Assembly (NCBI GenBank): GCA_030068525.1
Contig: JASJOS010000012.1
Span: 1 to 64,000 of the forward strand
Direction: 5' to 3'
DNA length: 64,000 bases
From: Xanthocytophaga flava
Lineage (GTDB): Bacteria; Bacteroidota; Bacteroidia; Cytophagales; 172606-1
Each line of letters begins with the position of its first letter. The first letter of the stretch is position 1. The notes beneath the pieces are model-generated. The model had not been told where the DNA came from. It did not search any database and worked only from the letters and a program-made list of their open reading frames with translations. A program made the translations under genes and the position numbers. Shown here in pieces: positions 41,824-50,072 of this stretch.

Positions 41824-41932
41824 AAAAAAGGTTATGGTATAACCATAACCTTTTTCAATTAGTTAAATACGAGCAACCTAAAAGAGCGTCTAGCATAGAA
41901 AGTAGTGCCTTCCGGGCTAAAACTTACTCTTT
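41824..41932 (-). ncRNA. Candidate small structured RNA or attenuated leader
   Basis: On the minus strand a weak -7 box TTGGTTTG (41933-41940) is followed by AAAGAGTAAG (41932 downward). A stem CTCTTT (41927-41932) / AAAGAG (41881-41886) encloses a small GGC/GCC hairpin (41907-41917). The segment ends at a perfect terminator, GGTTATGGT / ACCATAACC (41830-41838 and 41842-41850; loop ATA), with a T6 tail on the minus strand (41824-41829). It could be a free sRNA of about 105 nt, or a riboswitch-like leader ending 86 nt upstream of the metallophosphoesterase. No known family was matched. Confidence 0.45.
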
Positions 41933-42332
41933 CAAACCAATAATAATACTTATTTATAGAAAACTCAAAAAAAAGTTTTTTTTAATACAAATTTCTTGTC
42001 ACAACTGAAAAACAACACTTTAAGACACATTTCATAAAAAATAAATTTCAAATTAACACACACACACAACAAGAAAATATTTTTAAATCTCTATTATCTG
42101 CTCTTCCTCACTTCTCATAAAACTATTAAAGTAACAACTACATACTTGCATATAACTAAGGAATCTATATAAAACTAACAAATAACAACATTATTAAATA
42201 AGAGATATAAAAAAATACAAAAAATTGCCATATTTAATATATTTCAATAGAATAAAAAGATATAATTTCAACAACAATTAAATAATTCTTAAACCAAATA
42301 CACTACAGTATCTTATCTATTAGGGCATAAAA
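41933..42332. other. AT-rich intergenic region, nothing further seen
   Basis: About 400 bp, very AT-rich, between the candidate RNA and the terminator of the 42388-43101 gene. No open frame with a start and coding bias, and no clear repeat, apart from mononucleotide runs. Confidence 0.4.
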
Positions 42333-42353
42333 AAGCCTGGCTTGACCAGGCTT
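42333..42353 (-). terminator. Terminator of the SPOR-like gene
   Basis: Stem AAGCCTGG / CCAGGCTT (42333-42340 and 42346-42353), loop CTTGA, with A run on the plus strand that reads as T on the minus strand. Confidence 0.8.
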
Positions 42354-42387
42354 CTTGACAAAGAAATCATTTATATTGTCTATGTTA

Positions 42388-43101
42388 CTACCGATTTTTA
42401 CTTGCTTTGATAGCCTCATTAATATCTTCTACACGTTGCCCATTAATTCTTCCAACAACAAACGCCCCTGTAACTCCCATACGTTGTAAATCATTTTTTA
42501 ACTTTTCAGCTTTTCTATAATCGCGAAATTTAGCAAAGGTAAACTTACGGGTAGCGTCACCTTCCTGACGTAATGCGGATAACTCAGCCTGATAATCATC
42601 TAAACTAAAATCTTGAAAAGCACCTAATTGCACCTCAAAAAATACACCTTCTTCTATTTCAGGTTGTTGCTCAACCAGTATGTCGTTAGCTTTCTGTAAA
42701 GTATCTACCTTTGACCTTGCTTTTTTCAACTCTTCAGACTGAGCTGCAAATTCTTTATGTTCCTTGGCTATAGGGCCAAATAATGGAGCCTTGAAGTGTG
42801 AAAATAATATATAGCCAATTCCAGCAAACGCCAGCACTCCAAAAATAATAGCCAGGATTCTTAGTGTTCCGGCAGATGACTTTAGATTATCATTTTCCTT
42901 CCGCAAATCCTCATTCTCATCCTCTAATTCACTAGAAGACTTAGCAGAATAATCCTGACTCGATACAAAATCTTCTTCCTCTTCGGATTGATACGATGAA
43001 CTTGTATCACTCTCAGTAGGATAATCATAATTATATAATCTATATTCTTTAGCCTCTTCGTTTTGTTCAGAATCCCGGTTATAGTCTTGATCTGGTAGCA
43101 T
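42388..43101 (-). CDS. Single-pass membrane protein with SPOR-like domain
   Basis: 237 residues. An acidic, serine-rich N-terminus (about 1-75; many E, D, S) is cytosolic and likely disordered. A transmembrane helix (about 80-103; TLRILAIIFGVLAFAGIGYILF) is followed by a coiled coil (about 115-150). A C-terminal SPOR-like fold (about 160-225; VFFEVQLGAFQDFSLDDYQ, then TFAKFRDYRKAEKLKNDLQRMG) would bind denuded peptidoglycan at the septum. Likely a cell-division-associated membrane protein. The terminator at 42333 follows. Confidence 0.8.
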   Translation of the reverse strand: MLPDQDYNRDSEQNEEAKEYRLYNYDYPTESDTSSSYQSEEEEDFVSSQDYSAKSSSELEDENEDLRKENDNLKSSAGTLRILAIIFGVLAFAGIGYILFSHFKAPLFGPIAKEHKEFAAQSEELKKARSKVDTLQKANDILVEQQPEIEEGVFFEVQLGAFQDFSLDDYQAELSALRQEGDATRKFTFAKFRDYRKAEKLKNDLQRMGVTGAFVVGRINGQRVEDINEAIKASKNR

Positions 43102-43319
43102 CGCTGTGTATTTAAATTTAGAACGAACTGATATTCAGACGCATAATTACAGGAAATTTCTGTTAAATTCAAAATTTGATTATACTTTTATTACAACCAA
43201 AAGGTTTAACAATTGTAGTTCCTATCAATAATTACGGCCATAAAATACAATTATAAGGCAAAAATTACACTATAAAGACAGTGCTGTAAAAAAAATCCGG
43301 TTACATATGTATTGATTGA

Positions 43320-44384
43320 TTATGCTAATTCTTTGATTAATTTCTGTATATCTTCCAATGAAGTAGCCGGAAAGTTTGCAATACGGACTTGTCTGTCCTT
43401 GTAGGCACCATACCCGCTTCCTATCACTAATGCTTTTTCCTTCAAAGAAGCTATTTTTTCAGATGGATTGTCTACCTCAGCAACAATCACAGTTTGTGAT
43501 CTGTGAGCTGGATTTTCAACAGCAGGACGGAACTTCTCACTTTGTTCAAGGAACTGATACAACAAAGTCGCCTTTTCTTCTGTTTCCTGCCTGATTTTTT
43601 GAACTCCTATAGTATTCATATCTTTCACAACCTTTCCCAAAAGATACATTCCGAAAACATTTGGAGTAGCAGGAGTTTCATAGTTCAGATAGTTTTTCCA
43701 TAAAGAAGGCAAGCTATGATGTGTACCAATATATTGTCCTTGCTGCTTCAATTGCTCGGCTTTCTGTAGACAAGTTTCATTCACAATCCAGACACCTAAC
43801 CCCGCTGGCAAGCCAAACGCCTTTTGCACAGAAAAAAATGCTGTATCTACAAGACTCCAGTCCAGGTCCGGATAAGGAGCAGAAGAAACAACATCCACAG
43901 CAACAATCTTACCTGGGTATGTTTTCTTAAAGTAATGAATATCAGTCACTGGCATAGAAACACCCGAACTTGTTTCATTATGTGTCAGACAAATCAATTC
44001 GGAGGAATCAGATACTGCATGTTGTGAGATATCAAAACCCTCTCCAAAAGGAGCTTCAAATTTCTGCGCTTTCTTACCTAGTTCAACAGAAAACTCATAA
44101 AAACGCTTTGAAAAAGATCCATTCACAAAATGAGTTGATTCCTTCTCTGCACAGTTCTGAATAATTCTTTCCCAGATTTCAGTCGCAGATCCTGTAAATA
44201 ATATTGCTCTGTCAGCAGGAATGTTCAACAGTTCTCGAAGTTGCTCTACAGCAAACTGGTATATACCACGAAATTGTTTGCTCCGATGTGAAATAGAACC
44301 AATCTGCTCACGAATAGCTTGTTGTACATGTAATTCAAATGTAGGATAAAGTTGAGCCGGACCGGGAGTGAAAAATATTTGCAT
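43320..44384 (-). CDS. Class V aminotransferase, probable phosphoserine aminotransferase
   Basis: 354 residues. Start MQIFFTPGPAQLYPTFELHV is typical of Bacteroidota class V aminotransferases. PLP contacts are in LFTGSATEIWERII, LTHNETSSGV and AVDVVSSAPY, and the Schiff-base Lys in FFSVQKAFGLPAGLGVWIV near 197. Because the neighbouring SerB-SerA fusion makes phosphohydroxypyruvate and dephosphorylates phosphoserine, this enzyme is the likely missing transamination step. It is shorter than canonical SerC and not close to it by motif, so the gene symbol is left open. A transporter gene separates them. Confidence 0.75.
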   Translation of the reverse strand: MQIFFTPGPAQLYPTFELHVQQAIREQIGSISHRSKQFRGIYQFAVEQLRELLNIPADRAILFTGSATEIWERIIQNCAEKESTHFVNGSFSKRFYEFSVELGKKAQKFEAPFGEGFDISQHAVSDSSELICLTHNETSSGVSMPVTDIHYFKKTYPGKIVAVDVVSSAPYPDLDWSLVDTAFFSVQKAFGLPAGLGVWIVNETCLQKAEQLKQQGQYIGTHHSLPSLWKNYLNYETPATPNVFGMYLLGKVVKDMNTIGVQKIRQETEEKATLLYQFLEQSEKFRPAVENPAHRSQTVIVAEVDNPSEKIASLKEKALVIGSGYGAYKDRQVRIANFPATSLEDIQKLIKELA

Positions 44385-44476
44385 TGATCAGTAAGTGTGT
44401 ATAATAATAGGATTACAAATATTGGAAATAGAAATGAGATAAGTTCGAGACGAGAAAATAAAAAATATCAACTATG

Positions 44477-45409
44477 TTACTCAACAACAGCTTTTTTTGC
44501 CTTTCGTTGACTGGTAATAATAACTACTGCACAAATAATAATAGCAGCAGCAATTAATGACTTATCAGTCAATTTCTCCCCAGCAAATGCCCATCCCAGC
44601 AACATAGCCACAACAGGATTCACATAAGCATAGGTAGAAGTAATATGAGGGGGCGCATTTTGTGCAAGCCAGGCATAAGCAGTAAATCCAATCCAGGAAC
44701 CAAATACAATCAGATAAATCAAAGACCAGCCAGCCTTTGGTGTCAGATCATTCCACATAGCTAGTGTTGGATGCTCATAGAAAAAACTAAAAACCAGTAA
44801 GAGTACGCCACCAGCAAACATTTGCATAGATGTAGCCTGTAGCTGAGAGGGGTGTAAAGGCAGTCGTGGAGCCAACAAAGTAGCAGTTCCCCAGGAAGCT
44901 ACCCCAATCATAACAATAACTACCCCTACCCAGTTGAGTGATAACCCTGACGATAAACTAGTTGGGCCAATCAACACGAGAAATCCAATCAGGCCAATGC
45001 CCAAACCTGCTATGGTAGGTATACTAGGTTTTTGTTTGTTAAAAGCAAGCCAGTTGAGTATAACTATCCAGAGAGGCAACATAGCTGTTAACAAAGCTCC
45101 TATTCCGGAAGGAATTAATCTCAAAGCAATGGCTAATCCACCATTGGCTACGGCCAGCAACATGAAACCTAATAAAGTGGCAGAACGCCAATGTTTAAAT
45201 TCAGGAACAGAACCACCCGAACGAAATCTGGCAAACAAATATAATAATCCTCCCGCAATGACATTGCGTATACCCGACATCAGAAGAGGAGGCATTACTT
45301 CTGTCATGAAGTGGATAAAGAGATAGGTACTTCCCCAGATAATATAAACCGCCAGCAACGCCAACACAATTTGCATACGTGTAGGTTGAGGGGCTGTAAT
45401 AACAGTCAT
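44477..45409 (-). CDS. EamA/DMT-family transporter
   Basis: 310 residues, ten transmembrane helices from two EamA repeats (about 12-140 and 160-295). Repeat signatures are AVYIIWGSTYLFIHF near the start and, in the second copy, the helical VGVASWGTATLLA. DMT exporters of the RhtA/YdcZ type efflux amino acids and other metabolites. Placed between aminotransferase and SerB-SerA genes on the same strand, it may export serine or a related amino acid; that is inference. Confidence 0.88.
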   Translation of the reverse strand: MTVITAPQPTRMQIVLALLAVYIIWGSTYLFIHFMTEVMPPLLMSGIRNVIAGGLLYLFARFRSGGSVPEFKHWRSATLLGFMLLAVANGGLAIALRLIPSGIGALLTAMLPLWIVILNWLAFNKQKPSIPTIAGLGIGLIGFLVLIGPTSLSSGLSLNWVGVVIVMIGVASWGTATLLAPRLPLHPSQLQATSMQMFAGGVLLLVFSFFYEHPTLAMWNDLTPKAGWSLIYLIVFGSWIGFTAYAWLAQNAPPHITSTYAYVNPVVAMLLGWAFAGEKLTDKSLIAAAIIICAVVIITSQRKAKKAVVE

Positions 45410-45490
45410 GTAGAAACTTTTGTATGGTAAAACCGGATTGATCTCAGGCTAAAAAACCTTCTGATACAGAGTACCAAGCCAAGAAAATAA

Positions 45491-45525
45491 TTGTCTCCTT
45501 CTATCATTTTGAGAGAAGGAGACAA
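45491..45525 (-). terminator. Terminator of the SerB-SerA gene
   Basis: Stem TTGTCTCCTTCT / AGAAGGAGACAA (45491-45502 and 45514-45525) with an 11-nt loop. On the minus strand it is followed by TTATTTTCTT. It lies just after the gene's stop at 45532. Confidence 0.75.
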
Positions 45526-45531
45526 GTCCTG

Positions 45532-47439
45532 CTAATATAACATTCTAAACTTAATAGTATGAGGTATATTCTTAAGTTCAGTAATTACCTCTTTATTATA
45601 AGCTTTATCTATATCTGTGATCACATAACCTACATCCTCACGTGTATTCAAATATTGTCCACGGATATTGATTTGATAGTTAGCCAAAATACTATTGATC
45701 TGAGCCAGAATACCTGGTACATTTCTATGGATATGAATCATTCGATGTGCATCATTCAAATCTGGTAATTGAATATTCGGGAAGTTAACACTACCAAAAG
45801 TATTTCCTTTGTTAATGAAATCCAGTAGTTTACCAGGAACAAAGTTAGCAATATTCTCCTGAGCCTCCTCTGTACTTCCACCAATATGTGGAGTCAGCAA
45901 CACATTGGGCAAACCTCTTAGTTCATTAATAAATTCTTCATTATTGGTTTTAGGCTCATAAGGAAACACATCCACAGCAGCACCTGCTACTTTACCACTT
46001 TTTACAGCATTCACTAAAGCAGGTACATCTACAATATGTCCACGAGACAGATTCAGGAAGATTACGCCATCTTTCATACGTTCAAACTCTTTCGCTCCTA
46101 TAAGATTGGCATTCTCTTTTCGGCCATCTGTATGCAAGGTAATCACATCACATATTTCCAATAGCTCATGTAGTGTCTTACAACGTTGTGCATTTCCTAA
46201 AGCAAGTTTCTCAACCAAATCATAATAATACACTTTCATTCCCAATGCTTCCGCAACAACAGATAGTTGTGTACCTATATTTCCATACCCTACCAGTCCT
46301 AATTTTTTTCCTCTGATTTCATAGCTTCCAATAGCAGACTTATCCCACTCCCCTCTATGCATCTTATTGCTTTTCTCAACAATCTGACGCATCAGAATAA
46401 TCATTTCACCTATCGCAAGTTCTACCACAGACCGGGTATTGCTATAAGGTGCATTAAAGGCAACAATTCCTCTCTCCTGACAAGCTTTTAAATCAATCTG
46501 ATTGGTCCCGATACAAAATGCCCCTACACACATTAGTTTATTGGCGTTCTCTAAAACCTTTTTGGTGACCTGTGTTTTGCTTCGGATACCCAATACACTG
46601 ACATCTCTAATACGTTCCGCTAATTCATCCTCGTCCAGAGCACCCTTAACCATCTCAACTGTAAAACCTTGCTCCTGAAATAATTCTTTTGCTTTAGGAT
46701 GAATATTTTCCAGTAGCAGAACTTTGATACGGTTTTTAGGGTAAGATAAACTGGCAGGAAGTTTATTTACAAACAAGAACTCATCCAGGCTTGGTGTAAT
46801 ATGATCAGCATTAGCAATTACTTTTCCTCGCTCGACATTTTCTGTAAATGCATAAAAACGATTGGCTAATCCAGCTTCTTTAATTTCGTAATCTGTATAC
46901 CCATCTCCTATCACATATACATCACCCTGTAAATTAAGTTTACGCATTAACTCAGGCTTGCCTTTATCCTTAGCCAATGGGTTTTCGGCATCAAAGCCAA
47001 TAATGTTTCCACTGTCATCAAATAAAAATGTATTGGCATACACATTTTCAGGCTTGATGCCTAAAGCTGTAACAATAGGAACGATGAACTCACGAAATCC
47101 ACTTGAGATAATCAGAATGCTATCGGCAAATTCATTTAAAAAATCACGATTTCTTTCAAAAGAATCAGACACTTTACCACTAAGGACGGCAATTAACTCA
47201 GGAAGATGATCTTTGTGTGCCTTTAGCAAGTCAACCCGACGTTGAAGTGCTTCGCTAAAAGAAATATCTCCATTCATAGCCAACTCAGTAACCTGATGAA
47301 TTTCACGAAGAATATCTTCCCGTTTTGGATTTCCCTGCAGTGAAATCTTTCCCAACTCATCCATTGCTTCCACTTTTGTAAATGTACTGTCAAAGTCAAT
47401 GATAAAGTACTTTTGTTCTTTTGTAGGTATTTCAACCAT
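45532..47439 (-). CDS. SerB-SerA fusion: phosphoserine phosphatase + phosphoglycerate dehydrogenase
   Basis: 635 residues, two enzymes in one chain. Residues about 1-225 are a HAD phosphoserine phosphatase: the nucleophile is Asp15 in IIDFDST, with Asp17 as the acid, and GDGYTDYEIKEAG is the closing motif. After a short linker, residues about 235-545 are a D-3-phosphoglycerate dehydrogenase: NAD loop GLVGYGNIGTQLSVVAE, LSRGHIVD (catalytic Arg) and LTPHIGGSTEEAQ (catalytic His). An ACT domain (about 555-635; HRNVPGILAQINSIL) ends the protein and usually binds serine for feedback inhibition. It covers the first and last steps of the serine pathway. The aminotransferase gene downstream likely supplies the middle step. 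Confidence 0.93.
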   Translation of the reverse strand: MVEIPTKEQKYFIIDFDSTFTKVEAMDELGKISLQGNPKREDILREIHQVTELAMNGDISFSEALQRRVDLLKAHKDHLPELIAVLSGKVSDSFERNRDFLNEFADSILIISSGFREFIVPIVTALGIKPENVYANTFLFDDSGNIIGFDAENPLAKDKGKPELMRKLNLQGDVYVIGDGYTDYEIKEAGLANRFYAFTENVERGKVIANADHITPSLDEFLFVNKLPASLSYPKNRIKVLLLENIHPKAKELFQEQGFTVEMVKGALDEDELAERIRDVSVLGIRSKTQVTKKVLENANKLMCVGAFCIGTNQIDLKACQERGIVAFNAPYSNTRSVVELAIGEMIILMRQIVEKSNKMHRGEWDKSAIGSYEIRGKKLGLVGYGNIGTQLSVVAEALGMKVYYYDLVEKLALGNAQRCKTLHELLEICDVITLHTDGRKENANLIGAKEFERMKDGVIFLNLSRGHIVDVPALVNAVKSGKVAGAAVDVFPYEPKTNNEEFINELRGLPNVLLTPHIGGSTEEAQENIANFVPGKLLDFINKGNTFGSVNFPNIQLPDLNDAHRMIHIHRNVPGILAQINSILANYQINIRGQYLNTREDVGYVITDIDKAYNKEVITELKNIPHTIKFRMLY

Positions 47440-47879
47440 GATTGTTTTTGGTTATGTATTGGACTCCAAGTTTAATTCGGCAAAAGAGGTATCTATAAAT
47501 TCACTTTTTATATAATTCTAAAATAAAATGGTATCTATTCAAGATAAATATTCCAAATATTGTATGATTTCCAATCAAGTGGCAATTTCTCTCATTCTGG
47601 GGAGAAGTGCAAACCAAACCTGTAAAAGTGTTTTTTCGTAAACATTCACTTATATCAGCAAAACAATATATTTACAAAAAAATTCAGAATCAGAAATCAC
47701 ACAGATTCCGCTTAAAGTTTGATAGTCAAAATTACTCAAAAAAATAATATAACTAGGATTATCTACTCTTATCAATTTCTAGTAGTTAGCAAAATTATTG
47801 GGTAAAAGAGATTGTCTTGAATTTATAGCTTATATCATATAAACTACTAACGACTTAGCACTAACGCCTAATTCATTTT
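47440..47879. other. Divergent intergenic region, no gene seen
   Basis: 440 bp, AT-rich, between SerB-SerA (minus) and the tubulin-like operon (plus). It must contain promoters for both. No TAnnTTTG box at a suitable distance could be assigned with confidence, and no open frame stood out. Confidence 0.4.
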
Positions 47880-49454
47880 ATGAACAAATACTTTATCATC
47901 GGCATTGGCGGTACAGGCATGCGTTGTCTGGAAGCATTCATTCACACGTGTGCAATGGGCATGTTTGACAATAGTGAAATTAACCTTCTGGCTCTGGATA
48001 CAGATCTGGAAAATGGCAATTTTGCCCGTTTACAGGAGCTTGTGGATGCTTACTTAAAAACAAAAGGAGAAAACAAAACCCAAACCCCACATGCTGATAC
48101 GTTTTTTTCAGCAAAAATTAATTTTTATAAGTTCTCACCTGACTATTCCCGCACTGAAACCAGCAGTTTTCAACGTATAGCGAAGACTAGTTATGCAACA
48201 GAGACAGAGAGAGATCTGGCCAACTTATTATTTACTGATAATGTTCAGGCTTTCGATCTTAAACATGGTTATCGTGCTCAGACCCATCTGGGTTCTATGT
48301 TAATGTATCATGCAATCATTGATGAAGTCAATAAAAACCCAGGAGGCAACATGTCTGCCTTTATTGATGAGTTATACAATGCCAATACAGCTGGCAATGT
48401 AAAACTATTTATCATGGGATCTGTTTTCGGAGGTACAGGCGCATCTTCTATTCCTGTTATGCCGGCTGCATTGGATACTGCTGTCAGAAAACGACATCAG
48501 GGAAAAACATTGGATAAACTCTTTGTAGGAGCAACTTTACTGACTAGTTATTTCTCGTTTATATCACCTACTCAGAATTCACGCGAACTTCAGAAAATCG
48601 TTGCTGACTCCAAAAACTTCTCTATGAACTCGCAGGCAGCTATGATGTTTTATGAAGATGACCTGAGTGTACGACGTACCTATCAGAAGTTCTATATGTT
48701 GGGTACCCCAACCAATGATTTTACTACACCACAGGCAGAGCCAGATACTATCACAGGTGGCAATCGCCAGCGCAACGACTCTCATTATATTGAACTTTTC
48801 TGTGCTTTTGCAGCCTATGACTTCTTTAAGAATCCAGATGCAGATTTACAAAAAATTAAAGATGATAAGGCAAGTGGTGTACAATACTATTTCCGCTCTA
48901 TTGATGACAGTCAGAAACTTGATTTCAAAGATTTTCTTCCAGAAAATGAAGCATCCAATATCTTTCTTAAAAAATTAACACTCTTTACTGCCTTTTCCTT
49001 CCTGGTAGGTTTAGATAATACCGATTTCTTTGCCTCAGCACAAAGAGGTGATCTCAAGAATATAACAGGCTATGAAGATATAACAAAAGTTGAGTTAGAT
49101 GCACTATTAAAATATATGGGATTATTTCATTTCCGTTTCTCCAATGATGAACTACGCGAAGGATGGCTTCGTCAGGTATGGCGTTCATCAGGTGGAGGAG
49201 AGCGTTTTATGTATAATCCTGAGATGTTTGGTGCCACTACTGTACGAGATCTTCGAAAATTTGAGTTTAATAAATTATTTTCCAAGAGCAGCGAGTATCA
49301 GAGACATAATTTCAGTGTCAATTTCCTAACCAGTCCTTTTGACCGTTTTAAAGAGACATTTGTTAAAGAAACATCTGATGGGGCATTTGCGAACAAGAGT
49401 GAAAAGCTGATTAAGAGGATGTATGATACACTTGTTAAGTTATATAGTTTTTAA
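47880..49454 (+). CDS. Tubulin/FtsZ-superfamily protein (Tubulin_2-like)
   Basis: 524 residues. N-terminal GIGGTGMRCLEAF (residues 8-20) is the phosphate-binding loop of the tubulin/FtsZ Rossmann fold. The tubulin signature is GSVFGGTGASSIPVMPAAL (G184-G-T-G187), and the region IMG-SVFGG is preceded by a long helix, as in FtsZ. C-terminal half unlike FtsZ: helix-rich with acidic patches, ending LVKLYSF. It is not FtsZ itself, which is shorter and has the GGTGTG loop. Distant relatives with Tubulin_2 domains occur in bacterial genomes next to membrane-remodelling-type genes. First gene of a three-gene operon with a membrane protein and an actin/Hsp70-like protein. GTPase activity and polymerisation are not shown. 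Confidence 0.82.
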   Translation: MNKYFIIGIGGTGMRCLEAFIHTCAMGMFDNSEINLLALDTDLENGNFARLQELVDAYLKTKGENKTQTPHADTFFSAKINFYKFSPDYSRTETSSFQRIAKTSYATETERDLANLLFTDNVQAFDLKHGYRAQTHLGSMLMYHAIIDEVNKNPGGNMSAFIDELYNANTAGNVKLFIMGSVFGGTGASSIPVMPAALDTAVRKRHQGKTLDKLFVGATLLTSYFSFISPTQNSRELQKIVADSKNFSMNSQAAMMFYEDDLSVRRTYQKFYMLGTPTNDFTTPQAEPDTITGGNRQRNDSHYIELFCAFAAYDFFKNPDADLQKIKDDKASGVQYYFRSIDDSQKLDFKDFLPENEASNIFLKKLTLFTAFSFLVGLDNTDFFASAQRGDLKNITGYEDITKVELDALLKYMGLFHFRFSNDELREGWLRQVWRSSGGGERFMYNPEMFGATTVRDLRKFEFNKLFSKSSEYQRHNFSVNFLTSPFDRFKETFVKETSDGAFANKSEKLIKRMYDTLVKLYSF

Positions 49455-49518
49455 ACTCATAATTAATAGTAAATTAAGTCCATCTGTATCTTTATTCACT
49501 ATTAATTAGTTACAACAA

Positions 49519-50022
49519 ATGACCTCCAAACAATACTTTCTAACGCAATCTATTATCCATCTGGCATTAATGATGGGGCAGATTTTATTCGCTATTGTAA
49601 CTTTTTACATAAGTCAAACTTCGCCTTCGTCAGGTAATGAGGAATTAAAACAAACCTTTACTTACCTTATACCTTTAGTAGCATTGATAGGCATAGCAGC
49701 TGCATTTCTATTGTTTAATATTCTATTAAAAAAGGCCAGAGAAAAATCCAGTCTTAGTGAAAAAATATCAGCATATGGAACGGCAATGATTGTTCGATAT
49801 GCACTACTGGAGGCTCCATCACTGTTAAGTATCATTGCTTTTTTCCTTACTGGAGACTATACATTTCTCTCAGTATTCGGTATTGTTATCATTCTGTTTA
49901 TCTTCCTCCGCCCGTCAAAAGATAAGTTAATTCAAGAACTTGAGTTAGATCCCAATGAAGAAATACTGATTAATACTCCAGATGCAGTAATCATGAAAAG
50001 AAATTTAAGTAGTAAGGATTAG
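49519..50022 (+). CDS. Four-helix membrane protein of the tubulin-like operon
   Basis: 167 residues with four predicted transmembrane helices (about 10-32, 47-68, 90-112 and 117-136), and a soluble C-terminal tail (about 140-167; KDKLIQELELDPNEEILI). No family is recognised. The second gene of the operon, 64 nt after the tubulin-like gene and 50 nt before the actin-like gene. A membrane anchor or adaptor for the two NTPases is a reasonable guess from layout only. Confidence 0.75.
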   Translation: MTSKQYFLTQSIIHLALMMGQILFAIVTFYISQTSPSSGNEELKQTFTYLIPLVALIGIAAAFLLFNILLKKAREKSSLSEKISAYGTAMIVRYALLEAPSLLSIIAFFLTGDYTFLSVFGIVIILFIFLRPSKDKLIQELELDPNEEILINTPDAVIMKRNLSSKD

Positions 50023-50072
50023 CTTATCGATCAGAAAGAACAAATCAATTTGTAAACTCAGTAATTAAAAAT

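Noticed and set aside
41811-42008. 65-codon frame across the candidate RNA
   Set aside because: It spans the terminator stem and a poly-A stretch, and the RNA structure signs are on the opposite strand.
44934-45326. 130-codon frame antisense to the EamA transporter
   Set aside because: The opposite strand encodes a full ten-helix transporter; the antisense product has no domain or signal.
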